In this document: one piece after another, positions 49,101 to 59,598 of the stretch
Layout: every line of letters begins with the position of its first letter
Numbering within the stretch: position 1 is the stretch's first letter
Assembly (NCBI GenBank): GCA_001600455.1
Contig: BCKC01000002.1
Span: forward strand, 2,494,171-2,558,170
DNA length: 64,000 nt
Source: Endocalyx cinctus
Taxonomy: Eukaryota > Ascomycota > Sordariomycetes > Amphisphaeriales > Apiosporaceae
Direction: 5' to 3'
Program-made: the position numbers and the translations under genes
The notes under the pieces: generated by a model
Database searches by the model: none
What the model saw: the letters and a program-made list of their open reading frames with translations, nothing else
What the model was told of the DNA's origin: nothing

Positions 49101-49319
49101 AAAAAAATCCAAATTATTACGAAGTTCTGTTGGTATCGGTTTTTTATCGCCCCCGTGTAATGCAAAACGCCAATATGTATTTGGTTGCAATGAGATATAT
49201 GCTGCATGTACCCCGTCTGAGCCGGTGGTTTGACAATCGAGACACTCAAGAACCGAGAAGAATCGATGTTATGAGGTGGTCACCGTTGGATAAGAACCCC
49301 TCGAGCCGGACGATGATTG
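43146..49319. other. Gene desert, about 6.2 kb
   Basis: No open frame here has a recognisable domain, splice structure or family wording. The sequence includes AT-rich stretches, CT-rich tracts (about 46970-47290), a T run at 47515-47532, an A run near 48868 and a short AT repeat near 44173-44184. The longest frames (47543-47944 minus, 48593-49071 minus) are featureless. It may hold long 3' UTRs, decayed repeats or non-coding RNAs, but none can be supported. Confidence 0.5.
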
Positions 49320-50348
49320 TCACATAGTTGTCGTGTACTCTTGGTATCGATCCCAGCCAAACCCACCATATCCAATGTTAACTCCGCAATGAGGAGCTAA
49401 CATGCTGGGAAGTGGTAGTGCCGGGATGGGCGCAGATACCATCGGTGAGCTGTAAAATAATCCAGCTGTAGAGTATGGTTGACTGAAAGACGGGGTTGGC
49501 GAAGGTACTTGCTGAATATCATGCAGAGCCATATTAGCCCAGATGGGCGTCGCGGAGTCGGATGTCGTCACGCCGGGACTCGAAGGCAGGACGCGCCAGG
49601 ATTCGACCGGGGCAGGTAACCCTGGCGACGGAGTAGATTGCGACCAAAGGTTGGCACCTACAGGTGAGCTGGGTAATAACGGCGGCTGGCGGACGACATC
49701 GACGATCTTCGGCGGCGGCGGAAGCAGGGGTTTATTCAATAATCCCATTATACTGTTTTTGACCTCCTCACTCTTCCCACAGAGCAATTCTCCGGCTCCC
49801 TCCTCTTCAAGACCTTCCAGGGCTGAAACATGTGTCCTGAAAACGAATTTGTTGATGGCTTGGATAAAATCTTCGTGCAACTTCTTTGCTTGTTGTTCTT
49901 TCTCTGGCCAGTCATACGTGTCGGCCTTCGCGTTGACGCAGTAAATGTCCTTGTGGTATTCAATCAGGGCCTCTATCGAATCGGGCGTCAACTTATAGGC
50001 AACTTCATTCCGTAGGACCATGTCGACATGAACGATGTAAGCTTCGACATGGATGAACTGGTAGTTGAAAATAGCCTCGACCAAAGGGTTGGAATCCTGG
50101 CGAAGTTCCGACTCAGGTGCCTTGGAGAGCATCAATGAAGTTAAGGTCCATATGGCGTTCGACGACGATAATGTTTCGGTCAGACATCTCTGGTGTTGCG
50201 GTACGCTGTTGAGAGGTCGCTTGACCTTGTTGATGCGCTTCAGAGTCTGAGTTAGCCATGGCTCAACCTTGGAACCCAAGACGACGTTGACAGAAGATGC
50301 ACGAGGCGCGAAGGCCGCGGCAGATGCCGGTAATAGTTGCGGGGGCAT
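49320..50348 (-). CDS. Unrecognised protein, helical N-terminal half and Pro/Ser-rich C-terminal half
   Basis: Single exon, 342 aa from ATG 50348 (the longer frame starts with TTG). I do not recognise a domain. Residues about 25-200 look alpha-helical and well conserved in character: WLTQTLKRINKVKRPLNSVP, an amphipathic stretch with IFNYQFIHVEAYIVHVDMVL, and EALIEYHKDIYCVNAK. Residues about 210-342 are low-complexity, rich in Pro, Ser and Gly. There is no signal peptide or TM segment. A TATATA element lies about 100 bp upstream on the minus strand. Balanced codon use and a long intact frame support a real gene; isolated between two gene-poor stretches. Confidence 0.7.
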   Translation of the reverse strand: MPPQLLPASAAAFAPRASSVNVVLGSKVEPWLTQTLKRINKVKRPLNSVPQHQRCLTETLSSSNAIWTLTSLMLSKAPESELRQDSNPLVEAIFNYQFIHVEAYIVHVDMVLRNEVAYKLTPDSIEALIEYHKDIYCVNAKADTYDWPEKEQQAKKLHEDFIQAINKFVFRTHVSALEGLEEEGAGELLCGKSEEVKNSIMGLLNKPLLPPPPKIVDVVRQPPLLPSSPVGANLWSQSTPSPGLPAPVESWRVLPSSPGVTTSDSATPIWANMALHDIQQVPSPTPSFSQPYSTAGLFYSSPMVSAPIPALPLPSMLAPHCGVNIGYGGFGWDRYQEYTTTM

Positions 50349-53300
50349 GATGCTTTGTAGATGATCAAAGGATGAGAGGCGCAAAGGTGAGTTGAGTAGA
50401 AGTGACTAATGAGTAATATCCAAGAGGAGGGTGGGGAAGAGCGTTTGTATATATAAAAAAAAGTAGTGAGGGATGAGTCAATATGGGAAAGACGAATAAT
50501 AATGAAAAACACGATTACGGAGTGAGGCGGTCCCCAAGCAGGGAATTAGTTTGAATCGCCTACAGCCGCAAATGAGAAGAAGAGAACGATGGACGAGTAT
50601 CTCGTGAAGAAAGAAAAGAGGAGGGTGAGAAAATGGTGCTGAGGGAGGTGGGGTGTGTTATAACAATACCAAAAACCCACTACCCCCATACTGCCGGCTC
50701 CCGACACGGGCAATGGTCGGCAGGGGGTGAGGTAGCGTCGGTCGTTCCAGCAGTCTAGGTATAGCCCATGTAGCCATCCATCGCTAAACTTGAAGACACT
50801 TTAGGGGACGACCTCGGACTGTCGGGTCATTCATAGCTAGACCAAAGTAGTATACGTACTATACATTACAGGGCACTACATTAATGGGTGATGACTCTAG
50901 ACTCTTAGTAGAGATGATCCACTGTTTTGCATGCATAAAATACCACCTACGTACAGTCAGTGAAGGGCAGTACAGCGCGGGCAGTATACTAGAGAGAGAG
51001 AGAAAGAGGAAAAAGAAAGAAAATGGTACAAAAAAAAAAGAGGTAACATGCAGGTGGCATCAGCAGTACACAGGTAGACAGGCATCACATACCTCAACCA
51101 AAGCCTTGACCGAGGGGGATCCTCAGGGAAAACCTTGTACCTGGTCATTCGCGGCAAAAAAAAAATCAAGTTAGTCCAGGTAGGTTAAGTGGGCTGTGTT
51201 GCGACTTGCATACGATCAAAGATGAAAGAACAAATAGGAATGCTAGCGCTGAACAATCAAAGCTGAAAGCTGCATCGTCTTCTCCATTACGGTTAGTGCA
51301 GCGCCACAACCGGTGTTTGTATAGGTACATCATAGCTTTACTGAGCACATTGTAAGCTATACTAGCTCTACTATAGCCCTGTATTTTGTCACCAATAAGC
51401 AGAGTAACCCACTGAAACGGCCTGAACGGCCCTGTTTACCATTTCTTAGAAGTGGCTTCATCACTAACTTTTACCTACTAAGGATCTAACCTACTGTAAG
51501 TACGGAGTACTAGTGTCCTTACGATGTCCTTACTAACCTAAGCTGCCTAAGCTCAGTAACTAAAGTATTCATACTAGTACAACTAAATGGAAATCCCGTC
51601 AATGAAAATTATGTTAAATCCATACCAAATCCGATTATTAAGAATAATCCATCATCATTTCGTATATATTTATATATATCTATGTAATAATTATTTATAT
51701 TCCCAAAGACAAAATAAAAAAGAAAAAGATTACAAAATAATCATAGGTAAAGAGAGACATTGCCGATATCGCCTTGAGACATCAATCGGCCCATTATGTT
51801 ATGTATGTAATAACAGCATGTTACCTTCTTCTAGAAAAATTTCATAACTTCTGTAGAAAATCCCTTTTGAGATAGGATTAGCGCTTTGTGAATGTTACGT
51901 TATATCGGAGGGGGGGAAATGTTGTACTGGCCCGCACAATCCAAGGTTGGCAATATGAGTCAACTTACTGCGTACTCGATATACATACGTAGTATATGAT
52001 GAAAAAAAAAAAAAAACAGAGCACTTATCCTCCAATGAAAGTTTTAAAAAATAAAATAAAATTATTACCCACAGGAATCTATCTATCGCTTGTCCTAGAG
52101 GCCACTTGTCATAAAGGCCTAGTTGATAGCGACTGAACATGCTATGCATAGAACCACCTCTTTTGATGAAGTTATCTCGATCCAATATTATCAGTACCTT
52201 CCATAATAGCTAAAGAAAAACTAGCAACACATGTGCGTCAGCCCACTGCGTAGTTAAGGGAGTAGTGCCAAGGGGTAGATCGCAGACTGAGTGGTATCAT
52301 CACAAATATCAGGGGAGCAAGATAAGTCGAAGAAGTCAATTCGTCCATCGGAGAGATTAATAAGGACTATTCTTGACATTTACGAGCTACCAGTTACAGG
52401 CAAGCTACCAACTATCATGCCACGGGAAATGAGCTGAAACTAGATGAGGACTGAGCAAATAGATCCAGGTCGACGGCGATCTATTAGCTGACGGGGGGGA
52501 GGGGTGTCTTTGCTCCACGAGACTGCATATGCTATGTATGTACGCTGTAAAACATCTCGACGACTGCATGAGCGCTGAGGAATCGCATTCACGCATGCAC
52601 TCTGCAGGACAAACCTTGAGACGTTGGTTTTCGTTTTCGATGGATATCGAGAATGGATATATGTTTCAAGATTCATCCGTACCCCCTTTAGACATGACGC
52701 AGCCTCTGTCGGTTCGAGCTTCTGGCCAGAAAGCAGTCTTTGGTATCGGTTGGTTCTGGTCGAGTTTTACCTGAGAAGCCAAACTCCTGGGGTACAGATA
52801 CCTTTCGTTTCTCTCCCCCCCCCCCCTTCTCAGGCCCAACAGCTTATAAGTTTAAGCGGATCATCAGGAGGCGCTTGGAGCGTCAAGGGACTAGTTAACG
52901 CCGCGCCGAGATGAGGAGATCATAAGTCTAAGATAGTTACCGGGGATTAAGACAAAAAGAGAAAAGGGGAGACGTATTTGACAAAAAGTTAGGAGAGCTC
53001 GATATTCAACGAGAACCTATCGATGGTGTTTTTCAAGGTTGAGGCCCTTGTTAGCGGCGGACGGTGAATTGAGGTGTGTCGAGAGAAATGCCTGTTCAGG
53101 GCTCTGATAGGCTGGTTATAATGAGCCGGTAGCTTGTCTAACGGAGGGGTGGGAAATTAATTTAATGAATTTTCATTGGCTGTAAAATGTAAATAGTAAG
53201 AGAATTATGAATACCCAGGCACATATATGTAATTAGTATTATAGTGAGGGATATCAGTTTTTTTCAGTGTATCAGAAACGAATAAAACGAAACTTGGGAC

Positions 53301-53522
53301 GAATGAAATGTCAAAGAATAGATACTGATGTCGAATTTCGGTTTCTGAAAATTAAGGGAAACAGAATAAAAAAAAATGGGGATTTCTTTTACCAGCGAAA
53401 ACCATATACCGGTCATAGCGAGTACTACGTTAGGTAAACAAATCCATATGAGTTGTGACAAAAGAAACCAGCCGCCTTAGTATCCCGTTTGGGAATTTTA
53501 GAAAGTTCCCTTAATCATAAAC

Positions 53523-53856
53523 ATGCTATTATCACCGACAGGCCCCGGAAAAAAGCTCTTCTGCCGTTGTGATTTTCTCTGGTCGAATGAATATATCCTG
53601 AGGCCGATGCCGCCCGATGTTAGGCGCTCTTATCGAGCTACTTGGACGAGACGCGTCGAGGAGCGTTGGGTTGAAGACGCGCAATGGGCACATGACTTGA
53701 TAGAGTTTTCTGAGAATGGGATGAGATCAACGGTAAGTGGCGCAAGCAAAAGTCATCTGACGATAATGCGTCCCAGAGAATAACACGGTTAAGCAGGCTG
53801 GAAAGCCATATTCCCAAATTACTTATCCAGTAAAGAACTTAAAGTTTAAAGCATGA
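53523..53856 (+). CDS. Candidate small two-exon gene of unknown function
   Basis: An ATG frame 53523-53732 encodes 70 residues with balanced composition (RPMPPDVRRSYRATWTRR, VEERWVEDAQWAHDL). It meets a consensus GTAAGT donor at 53733; a GGTTAAGCAG acceptor ends at 53796, and phase-0 joining adds 19 residues before TGA at 53854. The product would be 89 aa with no known domain. It could equally be a fragment of a decayed larger gene. The only support is composition and splice signals. Confidence 0.25.
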
Positions 53857-54510
53857 AACCAAGGGTGAAATTGTGATGTAATTTCTTAGATGATTGGGCT
53901 GGATAGATGGTACTGCGTAGGCCTTCATACGATATACTACGTAGTATAGCGGTGTAAAAATAGAGAAGATTTGCAAGATTGATAGTATATTTCAGGGAGA
54001 GAAGAAAAAGAGTGACGAAGTACTTTTAGATGGTCTGAGCGTCTTCTTTGTACCTCTACACTACTACTTACTCCGTAGGTCCACGGATATATTATGATTT
54101 TATTAACGTACGTCAAAAAAAACTTGATGAGACTTGCATCCACTGCCCCAATTCCAATGTTCCCGTACATTTTTTCTTCGGTAGGTTAGAAACGGGCTCT
54201 CCGTGTGGTGCGGCTGCATAGATCCGTATATTGCCGCTTTCCTATTATATCTTTTTTTTTTTTAATTATTATTATACTTCTTCAAAGTTCAAATCGTATT
54301 TCTGCAGAAATGGGGCATAGGTAAATAGATATTACCCAAATGCATCATCATCTATGAAATAATCATTCATCAGAGCCCCTCCATCATCCCTAATTAAAGT
54401 AATCCCGACAAAAGCCACCTCTATCCACAAACGCACATGTATCACACAAGCTATTATGTACACTTAAACTACTTAAGTAAATAGGTGCATTTTTTGCATT
54501 TTCGGATCAT

Positions 54511-54550
54511 GTAAGAGTATGTAAGAGTATGTAAGAGTATGTAAGAGTAG
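54511..54550. repeat. Tandem repeat, four units of GTAAGAGTAT
   Basis: Three exact units and a fourth ending in G instead of T, directly after the closely related CATG. Read directly from the sequence. Confidence 0.9.
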
Positions 54551-57500
54551 CCGCCAGCCTAATCAGCCGACCCGACCCAGCTTCTTCACGTGTTCTTTCA
54601 CATCTTAGTATGTGGACATTAATGCGGAAAGATTGAGATATCAACAAATCCATGAATACAACGCAATGAGTACGTCAGCGGCATCTATTCCAAGGTCACG
54701 CGAGAGTACCAAAAAAAAACTATGCATGATGCCGATATTCTTTTTTACCTTAGCCAACAGAATACAAAATAAATCTATTGTTCTGTGCATATAAAAAGAT
54801 TATCTTAGGACAGTAAGAAATATTTTAGTAGATGTTACGGCTCTTAATCGAGCCGAGTAGATCCCGTGATTCTAGATTTTTACACCCAGATCCATTGGAG
54901 ACGGATCCATGTATGGATCCATGGATATCCATTAAGGGTCTACGGAGTTTTAGTGGGCATAGTGACCTAAGTGGCCTAAGTGGGCTTTATTTGTTATCGC
55001 TAATTCTTCCCGTTACTTGTAGTTCGTATTGGCTTGATTTTCCGATCTCACTACGTCGAGCTAGTATACTTACATCATATCCACAACTCGTATGGATTTT
55101 CTTGGGTACTTTGTTCTTATCTTTAGAACATATAATACGGAGTATATACTCTTAGTAATTAATCAAAATCAAACTTGTAAACGTGGCTTGCCACCACCTC
55201 TCGCAGCAAGGAAAGCAGATCTAGTCGTGGCGCAGGCCCGGCAATTCCAAGTTGACGCTACATAGTACCACTTTTACCCTCGCCTAAGATCCTAAACGAG
55301 CCAGTCATGATAGCATCATTGACCCTCTCTACTGGGATGGTTCCTGTAGTGTACCTGAGGTCGATATGTATGAAAATCACGTTTTAGGCCAAGCCGGACA
55401 ATCAGCTTTTGACAGCTCATTCTTACGACACTTATCAAAAAAAAAAAAACAGGCTGGAATATCGAGGGGCGAATCCATACTTTTTGTTTTTTCGCCCTCA
55501 TTCCATAAAACATCCTGGGGAAGCTGAAAAGAAGACATTTTTAGAGTTAGTTAAGAGATGCGGGGCTAACCGAGCTATTTACTAAAAAAGATCTCGGTCT
55601 TAGGTCTTAAAATCTGTACAACAGGTAAATCGAGTGGCTGTGAAATGCTAACGCATCTTTCCTGCCGCGATAATGTCGCATTTTTACTATACCACATTAC
55701 AACACTAGCCACAGTTTTTTTGCACTTCTTTTTTTATCAGCCCCTAAGTGCTCCTCTAAACGGGTTTTCTCGGCAATAGTGGATCGCTTTGAATAAATTC
55801 GGCTGTATCCTACGCTTTCGCCGAAAGTAATACTGTGTACTAAGATCCATCTAATGGATCTGTATTGGTTGATGACTTCATCTGGGCAAGCATATGTGCA
55901 ACTTTTTTTTTTCTTTTGGGTAAACGGAGTTCACTACGATGCGATATGATGCGATGAAACATGGAATCTTTGTTTATTGCCCTATCCGTTGGCTAGATTT
56001 TGGGCCTCGGTGCGACACGTAATTAATTTTGCCTCTTCCATGCTGTGGATAGCGAAATACCAATCGATATATCTGGGAGGCCGCCGGCACGCTTCGACAA
56101 AAAAAAAAAAAAAAAAAAATTGAAGCACGTACCCAACACGCGCGTGTACTGATAGCGAAATAGTTTAGGTTCACTAAGTACCAGTCGATGAATATGGATA
56201 CACCTCAGATTGTTGGTATAACTCCTCGGCTGATTGAATTACAATCCTGAAAGAGGTCGACCGATAGGCCAACGTCGAGGTCACTCCACCGAACCTCGTT
56301 CAAGCGCAAATCATCTTGACTGAATAATTTGTTCTTGGTTCCATTTTCAACTTATCATCACATGCCTCAAGATATGGCTTAAGAGGCAATATTCGGCCCA
56401 ACAAGCCCCCTGGCCCAAGCTTTTGGTACGAATACCTAAGCATGGATGACACTGGTTATGAAGTTATCCTCGGCCAAACTCAACCGCGCCATAACGCATT
56501 ATGCTGATATCCACACGTTCCGCAGCAAAAGTTCATATTCAATGCGAAGGCCGGTGTATTGCCACCGTGGGCTACCTCTAAGGGAAGGGAGGGAGGCAGC
56601 TTTGAATAAGAAACTGGAGTATCGGATCTGGGAAGCGTAAGAGGGGATGAACATTACATTTCTGAGCACTAACTTTCAAGACTTGATCAAATGGGGAGTA
56701 ATGGGAAGATAATTGCTTAACTTGAGCATTCCGTGCCATATTCCATACAGCTGGAGGGTTTGATGCGCTGATACTCATCCTCAACTAGACACAGTGCTTG
56801 CGCTGGACTCGGTATTCTCAAGTTATTCGGGAGATTTGCTAAGATCGAATGAGACAATAGTCTGAGATTGGGTCAATCTTCCCTAATTCCGTCAAGTGAG
56901 GGTTACCGGATTCCTCCAGAGGCCAAACGAACTACCTCATCTACCCAGGGTATCTTCTTCTTTTTCGGATACTACTGAGACCTACAAGAATCTCCTCGAG
57001 TGATAAGTATCTTGGGTTGAGTAGGATAGAGCGCGTATACAGGGTTTGTTCAAGAACTTTTATGATGTTCTCAATCAATTCTGCTAGAGTCTCGTTATAG
57101 TTGATCTCATCTCACGATCAAATCTGGATGCATCTCAAAATCATCCCAAAATCATAATATAGAATCATGACAACTACAGCCATCAATTGATTCACAGTTT
57201 GATTTCACATCCCAGTTGTTTCGCTTACATTTTTCAAGAAGGTAGTAGTCGTTGATGAGTAAGTCATAATGTTTGTAATCCGAATGAATCACCAACCCCT
57301 CAAAGAAAAAAACGACTATGCTGTGGACACCTCGGCTCAGTGATTAATTACCTAGTATAGCTTACCAATGCTGAGATAGCAGTTATTAACGTTGATTTTA
57401 TAGAGAAAACCCCCACCAATCTAAGTTAGACCTTTTTTTCGATATCGGAGATGAAGTGCATCTTCCGTATGGTCCAATTTTTTTATTTGCTTAATAGGCT

Positions 57501-57706
57501 ATAGTAAGATAAGAGTCCCGAGGGGAAAGACTCAAGTAGAAGAGAATAGAAGCTTTTATAGCGGCTTTTATTTATTTCCTAGTCTGATTATCCTTTTATT
57601 TCTTCGTACATATAGATATCTGCTTTGCTCTCTGGGGGTTGTTCTTGGGCAGCGGCAAGATAATTAAGAAAGTAGAGAGAGAACAAAGTTTAGTGTAGGG
57701 ATAAAA

Positions 57707-59176
57707 ATGGCTTCCCCGCACCAGGACGCCACGTCGAAAAAAATCCCCGTAGAAGCCGACCAGCAGTACGAGAGCGCCGATAGTGACGATGTCTCTTCCT
57801 CGACACCGGAGCTCGGCGGCGCCCTCGAGGGCCGTCTACGGCGCAAGGTGGATCTTAGGCTTTGCACCATCGCGGGGTTATTATGTTCGCTGAATCTGCT
57901 CGACTCGGGCGTTATATCGGCGGCATCGGTGACATCTATGCCTTCGGACTTAGGTCTAACAGGGAACCGGTTTAGCATCAGTATTTTCATCTTTACGGTC
58001 GCATCCATCGCCTTCCAGCTGCCTTCGACACTAGCGGTGCGGACGTTCGGCCCTCGTGCTTGGTTCGCCCTCGTCACCTTCGGCTTCGGTCTCGTGACCC
58101 TGGGGACCGCCTTCGTCCGCACGTGGCAGCAGATGATCGCGCTGCGGGTTCTGCTCGGCATCGCCGCTAGCGGCGTCTACCCGGGGCTGACCTACCTCAT
58201 CTCGACCTGGTACCCGCGGCGGGAGCAGCAGACGCGATTCGCGTTCCTGCAGTGCGGCGAGGTCGTCGTGCTCGCGACCGGCAACATCGTCAACTTCGCC
58301 CTGAACCTCGAGCTCGACGGCCGCGGTGGCCTCCGCCAGGGCTGGCGCTACATGTTTTTCGTTCAGGGCCTCATCGCCATGGTCATCGGCGTCGCCACCT
58401 ACTTCTGGATCGTCGACTTCCCCGAGAACGCCCACCGGTCCTTCTATTTTCTAACCGAGGCGGAGCAGAGGCTCGCCGTCGCCCGCATCGACGCCGATCG
58501 CAAGGACGTCGAGCCCGACCCGTTCGCGTGGTCCAAGGTCTTCGTGCACGCCAAGGATCCCAAGATCTACGGGTTCGCCGTCATGTTCTTCCTCCTCAAC
58601 CTCGTCTCGACCTCGCTCTCGTACTTCCTCCCCATCATCCTGCAGACGGGCATGGGCTTCTCGGAGAACGCGTCGATCCTGCTGTCGGCCCCGCCGTACT
58701 ACTACGCCGTGATCCCCGTCCTGCTCTCGTCCATCGTCGGGGACCGCCTGCGCCTGCGCGGACCCGTCATCGTCTTCAACTGCGTCACCTTGATCGTCGG
58801 GTTCGGCATGCTCGGGTTCTCGAGCCAGGTCACTGTCCGATACGTCGGTACTTTCCTCGCCACAGGCGCGTACGTCAGCAACTGGGCCGCTCTGAGCACC
58901 TACCAGGCCAACAACATCGCGGGACAGTGGAAGCGCGCGTTCACGGCCGCAGCCGTCACCGCGCTGAACGGCGCCGGAGGCATCGCTGGCAGTTTCATCG
59001 TCAGATCACAAGAGGCGCCACATTACATGACCGCCGTATGGATCTCTATCGGATCGCATATCCTCATCGTTGGCCTCGTTGGCCTGTTCTCCCTCTACTT
59101 CTTCTTCGCGAATCGGCGGGCGGCAAGGGGCCAAGTTATATTAGAAGGCGTCGAAGGCTTTAGATACACGTATTGA
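57707..59176 (+). CDS. MFS transporter, anion:cation symporter (Dal5/Tna1-like) family
   Basis: Single exon, 489 aa. The family plan is visible: a hydrophilic N-tail of about 45 residues, LRRKVDLRLCTIAGLLCSLNLLD at TM1, LRVLLGIAASGVYPGLTYLISTWYPRREQQTRF across TM4-5, a central loop with FPENAHRSFYFLTEAEQ, and a second six-helix half ending in a short basic C-tail. The DFPENA...FLT-E pattern after TM6 is typical of fungal allantoate, nicotinate and other organic-anion permeases. The substrate cannot be named. The coding region is strongly GC-rich, so a 303-aa frame in another phase is open but not real. It converges on a ferric reductase gene. Confidence 0.92.
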   Translation: MASPHQDATSKKIPVEADQQYESADSDDVSSSTPELGGALEGRLRRKVDLRLCTIAGLLCSLNLLDSGVISAASVTSMPSDLGLTGNRFSISIFIFTVASIAFQLPSTLAVRTFGPRAWFALVTFGFGLVTLGTAFVRTWQQMIALRVLLGIAASGVYPGLTYLISTWYPRREQQTRFAFLQCGEVVVLATGNIVNFALNLELDGRGGLRQGWRYMFFVQGLIAMVIGVATYFWIVDFPENAHRSFYFLTEAEQRLAVARIDADRKDVEPDPFAWSKVFVHAKDPKIYGFAVMFFLLNLVSTSLSYFLPIILQTGMGFSENASILLSAPPYYYAVIPVLLSSIVGDRLRLRGPVIVFNCVTLIVGFGMLGFSSQVTVRYVGTFLATGAYVSNWAALSTYQANNIAGQWKRAFTAAAVTALNGAGGIAGSFIVRSQEAPHYMTAVWISIGSHILIVGLVGLFSLYFFFANRRAARGQVILEGVEGFRYTY

Positions 59177-59598
59177 TGATAGATGGGTAGGATCGTGGTT
59201 ATACATGATGATAATGTTTAGAAGTCGAATGAGTATACGAATGGACGGTAATCGATTATCAAGTTTTGGGTATAGACAAAAAAAGGGACAGAAAAAGAAG
59301 TCGCGGATACGACAATATTAGGTAACCTCAGACCCTAGGGGAGGAAATTGAGTTTATCATCCTTATATTCCTGTTCTATTGTTTAATCATGTCCGTGAAG
59401 TAAATTAAAAAGTAAATAATGTACCCTAAATAATGTAAGTCGCACCGAGAACTACAAATAGTATCCGAGACCAAGGCGAAAGGAAAAAAATAAAACGCCG
59501 AAAAAAACAATCCATATACCCATATTCAAACCGCCATTTCAGTAAGTACGTTCGTTGTTCTGTGAATCCAGTGCATACATAAAGGGGAACGTAGACCC
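59177..59598. other. Convergent intergenic region
   Basis: Holds the 3' ends of the permease and ferric reductase genes; AT-rich, otherwise featureless. Confidence 0.5.

Larger units (their letters stand above)
50349..57706. other. Gene-poor region, about 7.4 kb
   Basis: Only one weak gene candidate (53523-53856) is seen. The rest holds the promoter of the 342-aa gene at the left, three TACGGAGTA-type 9-mers (51501, 54069, 55136), a C run at about 52816-52828, A runs near 52002 and 56101, a 10-bp tandem repeat at 54511, and a GGATCCAT direct/inverted cluster near 54890-54932. The stretch 56230-56640 is less AT-rich and may be a decayed coding sequence, but I could not assign it. Confidence 0.5.

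Noticed and set aside
49543..49944. 133-codon plus-strand frame opposite the 342-aa gene
   Set aside because: Antisense shadow of the Pro/Ser-rich half; no signals of its own.
52690..52750. GGTTCGAGC resembling a tRNA T-arm
   Set aside because: No matching stem, anticodon arm or acceptor stem can be drawn around it; no tRNA was found anywhere in the window.
56230..56784. Less AT-rich stretch with short frames on both strands, suspected pseudogene
   Set aside because: No family wording could be matched in any frame, so it is only noted as possible decay.
58252..59163. 303-codon Arg/His-rich frame inside the MFS permease gene
   Set aside because: Composition is typical of a shifted frame of a GC-rich gene; the permease frame has all family motifs.
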